From Stemphylium vesicarium (Eukaryota > Ascomycota > Dothideomycetes > Pleosporales > Pleosporaceae), in the NCBI GenBank assembly GCA_004380135.1, contig QXCR01000022.1, forward strand, positions 186,001 through 250,000: 64,000 nt of DNA. Direction: 5' to 3'. Below the pieces are notes generated by a model. That model had not been told where the DNA came from. It saw only the letters and a list, made by a program, of their open reading frames with translations, and made no database searches. Below are positions 54,493-64,000 of this stretch, one piece after another. Every line of letters starts with the position of its first letter. The first letter of the stretch is position 1. Both the position numbers and the translations under genes were made by a program.

Positions 54493-56552
54493 TCACTCCT
54501 TCATGCCCTCCCCCTCCTCCCCACTATCCTCATCATCCTCATCCTCCCCAAACTCAACCCCATACTCAGCACAAACATCCCACCGATCGCCCTTGGCCGC
54601 TTTACTAACATACTTGGTAAACCTCAGGACCCCCCTGTCTCTCAGCACAATAGCCAAGTTGTTCCACGCAGCCGGCTGACTGAACAAAATGCCATCGTCC
54701 TCGTCATCAGCCGCGGATTTGTAAATCGCGGGATCGGCTTTGGCTTTGCGGCGTTGGCCCGCACCCGTGGAAGTAGAAGGTTCAGAGGGGACTGCATGTT
54801 CTGATTCTTCTTCGCCGGCCATGTACATTTCGTAGCCGCCGACTTCTTCCTCGGGGTCTGGTTGCTTTTCCTTGTTGCTGGATTTCTTGCTGGAAGGGGA
54901 TTTGCCGTTTTGCTCGGGCTCTGTGGCTTCTTCCTCTTCGGGCGCTTCGTCTTCGTCGCCCCAGCCACGGGAGGGCGTTATGCCGAGGCAGACTTCAAGC
55001 TGTGGGTCTTCTTCTTCGTATGCGGTCGCGAGTGTGTAGTCCAGTCCGCGGCGGAAACGGCGCGCGAAGATGTTGCTCTTGGTTAGTGTGATGCCGGTGA
55101 CGAGCGAGATCCACTTCATGAAGGCTGGGTGGGGGAAGAGAATGTCGACCAGGTCGTCGTATGGTGTCATGCCGTCGTTTTCGGGGTATGGGGTTGTTGG
55201 TATGGGCTGCACGGCCTTCCGGTAGAGGTAGCGGTGTTTGTGCGGGGGGCGTGCGACACCCACTTGGGATTCTTTGTGATGGGGGTTGGCGGGTAGGGTG
55301 GGCACCGCTTCGTGATCTTTCGATTCGAGATACTCGCGTAACCGCGCGGAGAACTTGTTTGATAAGAATTCAGCGAGTCGTAATGATGACTCGTCGGAAA
55401 ACATCTTCGAGAGTTCCTCCACGGTGTCGGGTACCAGGTAGTTAGGGTTGATGAACTTGATGAGGAAGTCGATCTCGTTCTCTGTGAGTTCGTCGTCTTC
55501 CTGCTCCGCTTGTCCCTCCCAGTCCGGGTTGTCGACCCATTGTGGCTGTGGCTCATCGAAGACGTCAGCCTTTCCTCCTTGCAACTGGGCGAGTGAACTC
55601 TTCTCAGCTAGCTTTTCCTCGAGACCCTCCTCGTAGCCTTCCTCGCCTTCTTGTGGGATGTGGAACCAGCCGCTGATGGCCATGCGAATGCGCCCACCAT
55701 CCTCCTCCACCTTCTCTTCCAGATCTCTCCTGTATACTTCCTCGACATCGTGGAAGCTCTCACCGGGCTGCACTGTGAAGAAGGAAAGTTGGTTCCACGC
55801 AGGCGGAATGGACAGCGAGAAATCTGGCTGCGGTACTTTGACCTTATCACCGTCTGGTGTCTCGAGGTTCTCGGTCGGGTATAATCGCAGCGCACCTCCC
55901 CATTCAGCCTTCCATTCGATATCGGGATCGAGCAGATACAAGATCCAGCTTACGCGCCGACTGCCAATGACGTCGTCGTGGCAGAGCAGATGGCATCCTG
56001 GAGTGTATACATTCTGTCCCGTGATCAGCACAATCTTTCGTCCTTGGGTCCGCAGAACCTACCACAGCCATATCTGTCTTTACCCCGCTCAATGGACCGG
56101 ACCCTGTTATCGAAGATAGGTATTTGCGGAATGCGGACGAATAGAGCGAATCGCGCAGTGTGAGGAGCGACGGCAAGCGCTTGAGGGCAGAGTCGTGGAG
56201 GCCATCGAGATTGGCAAGGTCACCGGATTGGTGAATCTTGTAGATATCCGTCTCCTTGGGCGTGAAATGAATGTGTTCGCGGATTTCGTTGCGGACATTG
56301 CGGAGGAGTGTGTCGTTGACGAGATTCTGGATGACGGCATGCTTGTAGCTGTGGAACTTGTCAGAAAAGGTCGATTGCGATTGCTAGCATTGGCGCATAC
56401 GGTTGCGACTGGGCGTAGTAGCTGGTATATCCCTCGAGTACTTTGCTGTCGAAGAGACCATCGCGGAAGTTCTTATGCGCCTCGTCGTCTGAGATGGCTC
56501 TCTTCTTCTTGGCCATGCCATTCGCAGGCGCTTCGTTTTTGCGTTTGCCCAT
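54493..56552 (-). CDS. TPA1: Prolyl 3,4-dihydroxylase Tpa1/Ofd1 (uS12 hydroxylase)
   Basis: Three exons, 56552-56401, 56348-56063 and 56013-54493, join to 652 aa. The splices rebuild YKHAVIQNLVNDTLLRNVRN and TDMAVNVYTPGCHLLCHDD, both typical of the family. The catalytic domain has the Fe(II) ligands in HLLCHDDVIGSRRVSW (HxD) and the 2-oxoglutarate-binding Arg near MAISGWFH. A second, catalytically dead double-stranded beta-helix domain follows (residues about 330-640) with Glu/Ser-rich inserts. Tpa1 hydroxylates a Pro of ribosomal protein uS12 and affects termination; in fission yeast Ofd1 also regulates the oxygen response of Sre1. The N-terminus MGKRKNEAPANGMAKKKRAI is basic and probably nuclear. 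It converges on PRP16. Confidence 0.93.
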
Positions 56553-57115
56553 TCTGAATACAGCGACAAGTCTCGGAGGGGTAGCAGGGAAAATCAAGTT
56601 GTTGCGTAGAAGCAATCGAGGAAGCTCGTTGAAGATAAATTTGGTCGGCATAAGCTTTCTACAATCGCCGATGCTATCACCCTCCTCACACCACAATCGA
56701 TCCACTTATCCCTCTAGAGCCATGTCGCGATGATTATTTCCGTGCGCGGATGCTTTCCCCTCAGCTTGACCGATGACCGATACATCAGCCAAGCAGCGGA
56801 GTGTGGATGCAGGGCCACAAGGTTTAGAATCGCCACGATTTGGTTTGCAGCTTGCATGACGGGCAGTGGCTGGTTGCGGAGAGCCAAGTGCTCCGGTTGG
56901 TTGGGAGCTTGTTTCCGGCGACGGCAAGGCGCCAATAGCTTTAAACTCTAGAATTATCGTGATCTCTGCATTTGTTTCCCAAACTCTACATGCGCACACG
57001 CGGGTAAACTTATCATTTTGCATTGGGGCAAGTAACGGCTATCTAGTGGGTATCCTGAACATGATCGACGACGTATGCTCGGCTAAGTCAGCCGAGCTCT
57101 AATGGTCTAGACATC
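56553..57115. other. Intergenic region between TPA1 start and dynamitin end
   Basis: Promoter of TPA1 and 3' UTR of dynamitin. No frame with motifs. Confidence 0.4.
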
Positions 57116-58417
57116 TCACTCGCCCTGGCTTCCTGAGACCAATTTGGCCATCTTTCCTTCCAGCATCTTGACGTCGTCTCCAACCGTCTTGATGTTGTTG
57201 ACCATTGTAGTCTCAGCCTTCTTCATGTCTTTTTCCAGGATTTCGAGTTGTCGCTCCCACTTTTGGATCTCCTGCTCCTGGGTCGACTGTCGGCGTTCCA
57301 GCTCAGTCAAGACCTCATCAGCCTGCCACGCACTTGTGTGTACAAGTCGCAATGTGCGCAACCTCTCCAGAACTAGCGGTAGAATGGGTGATAGCTTGTC
57401 AATAGAAGGCAATGTGCCATATAGGGCGTTGATTTTTGCTTCTTGGTCGGGATAGGCAGCCAATTTGTTCTCATTGGACGCTGCACCGGCTTCTGCCGCT
57501 TCTTTTCGGACTTCCTTCAGATGCTCTGCTTCCGCTGTGAGCTTCTTGACGTTCTGGGTCACTGTATCTAGGTTGTTCGAGGAGGCATCTCCAATCAGGC
57601 CAAGAGTCTGTTCTAAGCGTGTGAGCGTAGCAGCGACCGGGAAAGGCGTGTGCTCGCTTAGTTCTGGCATGGTATTTGCGTTCAAACCCAAACTGCCCTC
57701 CATTTGCGTGATGCGCCTATCAAATTCGGCGGCTTGGTTCAACACAAATTCCAGTTGGTTCTTCTGTACTTGTGTGCCGGGTAAAGGTGGCTGGTTTGCA
57801 ATGGCCTTGGTGAGCTTGGGACTAGGCTCAAATGGCTTGTAGCTGTCGAATTTCTGTACTGTCCGATCGAGGATCGCCTGTACGCCGCGGGCACCACCTT
57901 TGTGTGCTGCATAGATCGTGTCGACCTTGCTCGCGATAATCTCCATCATCTCCTTGGGATCCTGCTCCTCGATTTTTGATTTGTCCCCGCTCTCCAGTCT
58001 TCGCTCGTACTCGTTCTCCAACCCCGCCAACTCCCGTTTGATTCTGAGTAGCTTGTTCGCAAAGGTCTCCTCCTCATCATCGCTATCATCTCCTATTATC
58101 TCGCCCCGTCGCCGCTGGCGTCTTGTGGATGTGCGGTATGATTGGCGCTGTGCTGTGATGTTGTCTGAGAAGTCTACCCCGCGGGCGTCTATTCGAGAGG
58201 GCTGGAAGCGGTTGCGAGCCTGGTCTGGTTGTAGTCGTTGATGGCGGACTGCTGAATCCTCGGGGTCATCATCGTCGCCCTCGCCGTCTGAGTCGGAAAC
58301 AGCAGTGGAAGCTTGTAGTGTTGACACATCTTCGGCAAGCTCAGGCGTCTCGTAGATATCGGGAGCGGTATCAATGCCTGGGAGATTGTCGTATTTCGGC
58401 CTCGTTGCTTCAGACAT
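57116..58417 (-). CDS. Dynamitin, dynactin p50 subunit
   Basis: An intronless frame of 433 aa. I start at 58417 (MSEATRPKYDNLPGIDTAPD), since the conserved N-terminal Pro/Tyr-rich motif LPGIDTAPDIYETPEL begins there, and the 34 codons above (from 58519) look like leader. The N-terminal part is the acidic Arp1-docking arm. Three helical coiled-coil stretches follow (residues about 115-170, 240-340 and 350-430, for example VLTELERRQSTQEQEIQKW). By family the protein joins the dynactin shoulder to the Arp1 filament and is needed for dynein-driven transport and nuclear positioning in hyphae. It corresponds to DCTN2 in animals and Jnm1 in yeast. ARPC2 lies 390 bases upstream on the same strand. 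Confidence 0.9.
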   Translation of the reverse strand: MSEATRPKYDNLPGIDTAPDIYETPELAEDVSTLQASTAVSDSDGEGDDDDPEDSAVRHQRLQPDQARNRFQPSRIDARGVDFSDNITAQRQSYRTSTRRQRRRGEIIGDDSDDEEETFANKLLRIKRELAGLENEYERRLESGDKSKIEEQDPKEMMEIIASKVDTIYAAHKGGARGVQAILDRTVQKFDSYKPFEPSPKLTKAIANQPPLPGTQVQKNQLEFVLNQAAEFDRRITQMEGSLGLNANTMPELSEHTPFPVAATLTRLEQTLGLIGDASSNNLDTVTQNVKKLTAEAEHLKEVRKEAAEAGAASNENKLAAYPDQEAKINALYGTLPSIDKLSPILPLVLERLRTLRLVHTSAWQADEVLTELERRQSTQEQEIQKWERQLEILEKDMKKAETTMVNNIKTVGDDVKMLEGKMAKLVSGSQGE

Positions 58418-58806
58418 TGTGCAATGGACGGGCGGGGTTGACTGTTTGGCCGAAAGTCGGGGTCCACGACTTGGGAGGGACGCGTTCAATGCGGCCCTCG
58501 CGACTGCGCTAGTACCCATGTGGCTTAGTCAACAGATGCTGTGTTCCAAGGTTCACAGTTGTCCACGGGTGCAAGTGCGTCGGGATGTATATGGCGTGGT
58601 TGAATAATTTTTCTCATGGACATCAATCATCGTTATATACGCTGTCAAACACCATATGGGTAACTTCTACATTCACTAGCGGCCTTGCACCGTCCCAGTT
58701 GACCGTCCGCGACTTCTTTCGTAGACACATTATGCAGCAAGCTGATATTCGAGAGTGCTGGATTTTAGAGATGGTACTGCATTTGAAGCTTCGTTTCTGA
58801 AATGAT
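58418..58806. other. Intergenic region between dynamitin and ARPC2
   Basis: 389 bases between the start of dynamitin and the end of ARPC2, both on the minus strand. It holds the dynamitin promoter and the ARPC2 3' UTR. Confidence 0.4.
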
Positions 58807-59966
58807 CTATGCTTGTACCTTGAATGTACGACCGCTGGCTGTCTTGCGCTCCTTCTCCTCTGCTTCGGGTCGAGCTCTGCGGAGAACTAAATACATTAGC
58901 ATGTAACTTGATTAGAAACAGACGTGTCGTAAACATACTCTGGAGGAAGTCTGCAGTCCGTTTGCGCATTCTCGAGTGGATGAAAGCCTTGGAGGCCTTG
59001 ATGTGGTAGTGGAAGTAGTCACGGAAGGTTTGGATGTGTGAGATGACATCGGCTCGTCGTTGGGCAGTGAGATGGCGTGGGAAAAGCACTGCAAATGTCA
59101 GCACTGTAAATGACTCCATGCAAGTCTGCTTACCAAAGGTAATGTAGCCAATGTCAGCAGAGCCGGATTTGTCGACTCCGGGAATGCCTTGCAGCTCCAG
59201 AGGTGGGTCGTTCCTGAACAGCACTTGGGGTGCGTTTTGGATAGCTCGCCGTCTTGCGTCGACGAATTCCTGCAGGAAAACCTTTCCGAATATCCTGTCT
59301 GTTTCTTCCCGGAAGACGGTGGAGAAAATGACAGTAACACGGTCGTGGCTGGCCTTGACGTATATGGCTTCCTCCTCTCGGTAGTGGATAGCGCGAACGT
59401 TACCGCCTTCTGCTACACCCTGGGGCGCCGATTCAGATGTGTACTTGGAAGCCTCCTCTTGAAGCTGGTGGAACTCGTCAAAAGCCTGCTCGAAAGGTGC
59501 GGCCATGGCGTTTCGCTTGAGTAGGGCTACGCGGCGGACCAGGTCATCCTTTGCCTCTGCATACCGTCAGCACATTCCTTGCCCTCCCTCTGTGTAACAA
59601 TGCATACCCTGATCCTCAGGCAGACTCTCCAGGTCTACCTGGACGGAAAAGTCGTAACCGTTCTCTGGCTCGACAATATATGGCCCATACTCGCGCTCCA
59701 GGACAGCTTGCGCCCCGTATTGGACTAATTCCTTGAAGCACTTGATGTGCAGCGACACCAGTATCTTGGACTTGCTCTCCGGGGTCGAGATGTGGAAGGT
59801 GACGCCGTCAAAGTCGGAGACGACCTGGTCAATGTTGGCTGGAGCTCCTCTGCATGCTGTTAGCTACCTGGCTGCGGAGCGGAAGGCAGCGGGGTATGGC
59901 GCACCCATTGACGCGGTCCCTGAGGAGGGACTCAATGAGGACGTTCTGGTAGTCGAGAAGAAGCAT
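58807..59966 (-). CDS. ARPC2: Arp2/3 complex subunit ARPC2 (34 kDa)
   Basis: Five exons, 59966-59905, 59849-59608, 59556-59134, 59088-58939 and 58886-58807, join to 318 aa. The start MLLLDYQNVLIESLLRDRVN is diagnostic. The joins give GGAPANIDQVVSDFDGVTFH, KDDLVRRVALLKRNAMAAPF, ITFVLFPRHLTAQRR and FLQILRRARPEAEEKE, all matching ARPC2. The two halves have the alpha/beta folds that clamp Arp2 and Arp3 to the mother filament, and the last helix (SRMRKRTADFLQ) lies along ARPC4. The protein nucleates branched actin at endocytic patches. The fourth intron, between exons 59134 and 59088, is 45 nt with no in-frame stop, so its retention would insert 15 residues in frame. Confidence 0.94.
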
Positions 59967-60275
59967 GGCGGCGGTCCAGCTTCTCTTGGGGGGAATGACG
60001 GGTGTGGTTCTGGCGGGGAGCTCTCGAGTCGGGCGGTGATGCGGAGGACGGAGGTGCGCTGTGATGCTGCTGGAAGGTGGGCCTAGCGCAAGCCGTGGGG
60101 TCGGGCCCTGGTCTAAAAAGTTTCCAGAAAGATGCGAACCTGCAACCCGACAATTCCCAGCGGCACATAGTCGCATACATTGTACACGGAGTGCCATGAG
60201 CTCGAATCGTCACGCTTGATACACCGGAGATAGCATTTTCACAATTCATTGGGGTTTCGTGAAAAAAAGTGCAAA
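59967..60275. promoter_or_regulatory. Compact bidirectional promoter ARPC2 / UTP12
   Basis: 309 bases between the divergent ATG codons. No TATA box was found. The right end is A-rich just before the ATG (gaaaaaaagtgcaaa). Confidence 0.5.
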
Positions 60276-63223
60276 ATGGTCAAATCATATAGGTAATGCG
60301 CACGCGCTGCGCAGCGCATATCGTGCAAAGCTTCTGCTGACCGTGGACCAGCAAATATGAGCAGACTGATGCTTTCGGCGTCGTCGCGACTGCCACCTCC
60401 AACATTGTTTGGACCCCAGAAGGCCTGACCCAGCCCGGTTCCAACCGACCTGCCGGCGCCGGACGCGCATACGCCGCTGCGAACGAAGAAGTCTTGTGCT
60501 GGGACATCAAGAAGAGCGAGCTCGTAAGCAGATGGCGCGACAATTCTTGCACCGAAGAAGTGACTGTCATCTGCCGGAGCGACGTGGACCCAGATGTCTT
60601 CGCTGTGGGCTACTCCGACGGAAGCATACGCATTTGGGATGCGCGGACCTCGACCGTCATCATCAGCTTCAACGGCCACAGATCAGCCGTCACAGTTCTC
60701 ACCTTCGACCAGAGCGGGGTCCGATTAGCGAGTGGTTCCAAGGACACGGACATTGTCATCTGGGACCTGGTCTCGGAAACAGGCTTGTTCAAGCTAAGAG
60801 GACACAAGGGTCAGATCACCGGGTTGCAGTTTATTCACCCTGGAAATGCGCCACAAGAGGACAGTGAAGAGGATGGAGATGTGGACATGGACCCGGACCA
60901 AGCCTTCCTGCTCTCCACCAGCAAGGATGCGCTGATCAAGATTTGGGACGTCACGACACAGCACTGCATCGAGACACACATTGCGCAAACAAACGGAGAG
61001 TGTTGGGCACTGGGTGTCTCACCAGATGGTAGCGGTTGTATCACGGCCGGAAACGACGGAGAGCTCAAGGTGTGGGCCATCGACCAAGCTGGTCTGCGAA
61101 GAGCGGGCTCAAAGATTGGCGAGGCGACCGACCTGGAATACCTCACACCAAGAGGCATACTATATCGACAGGGCAAAGACAGAACACAGGGTATCTCTTT
61201 CTACACAAAGGCCGACTACATTGCGGTGCACGGTGCTGAAAAGGCTGTTGAGATTTGGCGGATCAAGACCCCAGAAGAAGTCCGGAAAAGCTTAATCAGG
61301 AAAAGGAAGAGAAGGAGAGAAAAGAACAAGCATGAGACGAACGGAGATGCGCAAGAAGAGGCCGACGCAGATGAGAAGGTCAACGCGGCAGATGCTGAGA
61401 TTGGCGAAGTCTTCGTGCCCTACGTGACAGTGCGCACAGCTGGAAAGGTCAGGTCGGTTGCCTGGATGAACATCAAAGGAACCAAGAAGCTACAACTACT
61501 TGTCGGGACCAACAACAACTTGCTCGACGTTTACGAGATACCCCAAAAGAGCAAGTCGAAGGCGGAGGAAGCACCCGACTATTCGCGCACATTAGCCGTC
61601 GAACTCTCGGGTCACAGGAACGATGTACGAGCGCTCGCGCTCAGCTCTGACGACCGTATGTTGGCATCTGCATCGAGTGGAAGTCTCAAGATCTGGAACG
61701 TGAAGACACAAAACTGTCTGCGTACTCTGGAATGTGGCTATGCTCTCTGTTGTGCATTTCTACCAGGAGACAAGATTGTTGTTGTGGGCACCAAGGATGG
61801 CGACATCGAGCTGTATGATATCGCAGCATCTACCTTACTCGACAAAATCTCAGCACACGAAGGAGCCGTATGGACCATGCAAGTCCACCCTGACGGTAAA
61901 TCACTCATCACTGGCAGCGCAGACAAATCAGTCAAGTTCTGGAATTTCGACATTATCCAGGAGGAAATCCCAGGAACGAAACGCACGACACCCCGCCTAA
62001 AGCTAGTCCAGTCCCGCATACTCAAAGTCAACGACGACGTTCTGAGCGTAGAAGTCTCGCCCGACTCACGGTTACTCGCTGTCGCAACCCTGGATAACAC
62101 TGTTAAGGTCTTTTTTGTCGACTCGCTGAAGCTCTTCCTGAATCTCTACGGCCACAAACTTCCTGTACTCAACATGTCCATCTCCAGCGATAGTAAGATC
62201 ATCGCCACCTGTTCCGCTGATAAGAATGTCCGGATCTGGGGTCTGGATTTTGGAGACTGCCACAAAGCTCTGTTTGGTCACGAGGACAGCATCATGCAAA
62301 TATCCTTCATCCCCCACCCCGTCGATAACGACGAGCGCCACATCTTCTTTAGTGCCGGTAAAGACAGGACCATTAAGAGCTGGGATGGTGACAAGTTCCA
62401 GCAAATCCAAAAGTTCAAGGGCCACCACGGCGAGCTCTGGGCCATGACCGTCGCGCGGACAGGAGACTTCATCGTCTCAGCCAGTCACGACAAGAGCATA
62501 CGCATCTGGACACGATCAGAGGAACCCATATTCCTGGAAGAAGAGCGGGAAAGGGAACTAGAAGAGATGTACGAAAAAACACTTGCGACCAGTCTCGAAG
62601 ACGACGAAGATCCAAACGGCGAGCGCGCCGAAGCAGTCGACGCCAGCAAGCAAACGACCACGACCCTCACAGCCGGTGAGCGCATCCAAGAAGCCCTCGA
62701 CCTGGGCGTCACAGACCTGGAAATCGTCCGAGACTGGGAGCTCCAGAGGAAATCCAACCCCAAGATGGCACCACCGCAGCGCGACCCGCTCTATCTCGCC
62801 CTCGGCAACATCTCCGCCGAACGCCACGTCCTCAACACAATGTCCAAGATACCCGCCGCACAACTCCACGACGCACTTCTCGTCCTCCCCTTCTCCTCGC
62901 TACCCGCTCTCTTCACTTTCCTCGCCATCTGGGTGCGCAAACAGTGGAACATTACCCTGACCTGCCGCGTCCTCTTCTTCATACTCAAGACGCACCAGAA
63001 GCAGATTGTCGCCAGCAGAGAGCTCAAGACGGTGATTGAGAGCATGCGGAACGATCTCCGAAGCACGTTGATGGGTAATAAAGATTTGATTGGATTTAAT
63101 GTTGCTGCGATGCGCTTTGTGGGCGAGAGAGTGGATGAGGCACAGTTGGTTCGCTGGGAGGATGTGGAGAAGTTGGATGAGGATAAGAATAGGAAGAAGA
63201 GGGGTTTCGTTGATGTTGCATAG
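60276..63223 (+). CDS. UTP12: U3 snoRNP protein Utp12/Dip2, tandem WD40 propellers
   Basis: Two exons, 60276-60292 (17 nt) and 60352-63223, join to 962 aa. The splice gives MVKSYSKYEQTDAFGVVATA, the conserved Dip2 start; an AG closer to the 3' end (60361-60362) was rejected because it breaks the frame. Two seven-blade WD40 propellers span about residues 10-700 (for example SKDTDIVIWDLVS, TSKDALIKIWDVT, ASSGSLKIWNVKT, GSADKSVKFWNF, CSADKNVRIWGLD, ASHDKSIRIWTRS), with a Lys/Arg-rich insert (KRKRRREKNKHETNGDAQEE). The C-terminal Utp12 helical domain follows (LHDALLVLPFSSLPALFTFL, then TLMGNKDLIGFNVAAMRF). It is a UTP-B subcomplex member of the small-subunit processome, required for 18S rRNA maturation. 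Confidence 0.96.
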
Positions 63224-63420
63224 AGTAAAAGTTAGGATAAGGGGGGTTAAGGGGTGCAGGCGCTTGGTTGCATGTTCTGAAGCAATGACAACATTTCTGA
63301 TATTGAAGACTTCTCTGAGACTGTGCAGTGATACCTTGTTTCAATAGGCCTTAAGGGCGGGTATCAGATGACCTCTTGAAATGCCCTTACAAACAAGGCC
63401 CCCATACCACTCCCCACCAC

Positions 63421-64000
63421 CTACACAAACAAACCCTTCTCTGGCGGCGCAAACCTCACCTGATCCGCCTGAATCTCCTGAAGCAATTCATTCCCCGTAT
63501 ACTCATCCAGATCCAGATCCACATACCCCCTCTTTGCCCACTTCCTCGCTGAAACGAACAGGCTCCGTCCATTAACCTCCCTATCACTCAATATCCTGAG
63601 TAAACACTGCCCTGCATCCTCCGCAGTCGCAAGCTGCACACCAACCTTTTCCACGGCGCTGAAATCCTCATCAGACAAAATATTCGTGCGCACGTACCAT
63701 GGGGAGATCATGTTGACGCGCGAGCCGTAGTAGTACGCTGTACGGCGCAGGGAATGCATAATACCGCGCATTGCGTATTTCGAGGCGCTGTACTGCGGGC
63801 CCCGCGGACAGTCGAGGTATGCGGCTCCTGAGCCGATTAGGATCAGGCAGGTGTCGGATTGTGTGGCCGAGGGCGTGGTGCCGTTTTGCAGGATAAAATG
63901 GTGCATTGCTAGTTTGGCGGTGTAGAGCGCGCCCTTGAGGTTTACGTCGATTATGGAGAGGGTGGGCTTTTTTAGGGAGGGGCCTGGGTGGGTAAGGATG
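63421..64000 (-). CDS. Short-chain dehydrogenase/reductase, partial (N-terminus beyond window)
   Basis: The stop is at 63421-63423 and the frame runs open to the window edge at 64000, about 192 codons. Visible parts are SIIDVNLKGALYTAKLAMHH (the helix-4 Asn region), CLILIGSGAAYLDCPRGP with the catalytic Ser, YSASKYAMRGIMHSLRR with the Tyr and Lys of YxxxK, and RVNMISPWYVRTN with the usual Pro after strand 6. The nucleotide-binding TGxxxGxG is outside the window. The C-terminus is long for a classical SDR (WAKRGYVDLDLDEYTGNELL). By sequence it resembles 15-hydroxyprostaglandin-dehydrogenase-like fungal oxidoreductases; the substrate is unknown. It converges on UTP12. Confidence 0.88.
   Translation of the reverse strand, partial: ILTHPGPSLKKPTLSIIDVNLKGALYTAKLAMHHFILQNGTTPSATQSDTCLILIGSGAAYLDCPRGPQYSASKYAMRGIMHSLRRTAYYYGSRVNMISPWYVRTNILSDEDFSAVEKVGVQLATAEDAGQCLLRILSDREVNGRSLFVSARKWAKRGYVDLDLDEYTGNELLQEIQADQVRFAPPEKGLFV

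Noticed and set aside
1..64000. tRNA, rRNA and snRNA genes
   Set aside because: I looked for T-loop GTTCGAAT-type boxes with matching A boxes and for conserved U-snRNA cores and saw none. A covariance-model scan would be decisive.

Overview
This is nuclear DNA from a filamentous ascomycete. Genes are dense on both strands. Introns are short (about 45-95 nt) with GT...AG ends, and the protein set is typically fungal: a GH17 wall glucanase, Rsc4, the Pal1 family, Ppe1 and a fungal neurotransmitter-symporter homologue. Several degenerate families recall Dothideomycetes (Pleosporales), but that placement is an inference from memory, not a computed result. I found no tRNA, rRNA, CRISPR array or intact transposon. 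All exon joins were built by hand from splice consensus and checked for frame (total length divisible by three).

Layout. 0.45-1.4 kb: GT34 glycosyltransferase. 2.3-3.6 kb: two degenerate loci. 4.2-6.5 kb: Na+-dependent symporter. 7.9-11.8 kb: copper P-type ATPase with four metal-binding domains. 11.9-14.1 kb: broken coiled-coil/Cys-rich gene. 14.3-15.2 kb: small unknown. 16.1-18.7 kb: Rsc4. 19.1-20.6 kb: CaM kinase. 21.5-22.7 kb: a small membrane-anchored protein and a DUF1294 protein. 23.2-24.2 kb: broken membrane-protein gene. 25.3-27.9 kb: repeat-rich GH17 glucanase. 29.4-30.6 kb: broken FAD monooxygenase. 31.8-63.2 kb: an almost uninterrupted housekeeping block with Usb1, Pal1, a membrane hydrolase-fold protein, Ppe1, Utp23, a DUF726/TMCO4 lipase-like protein, mitoribosomal mL54, a Ser-rich unknown, Pwp1, Prp16, Tpa1/Ofd1, dynamitin, ARPC2 and Utp12. 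63.4 kb to the end: partial short-chain dehydrogenase.

Themes. The right half is rich in RNA and ribosome biogenesis (Usb1, Utp23, Pwp1, Prp16, Utp12, Tpa1, mL54), often in divergent pairs with short shared promoters. Cytoskeletal genes (dynamitin, ARPC2, Pal1) are interleaved. The left half mixes transporters and wall enzymes with five decayed loci. Their premature stops can all be read as C-to-T changes of Gln or Arg codons, which suggests repeat-induced point mutation (RIP) or related decay but does not prove it. I did not find a convincing new multi-gene system. The most interesting leads are the decay pattern, a Met/His-rich loop in the copper pump, a probably catalytically dead membrane hydrolase, a Cys-bearing repeat array in the wall glucanase, an alternative C-terminus in a small membrane protein, and two stop-free introns of length 3n.
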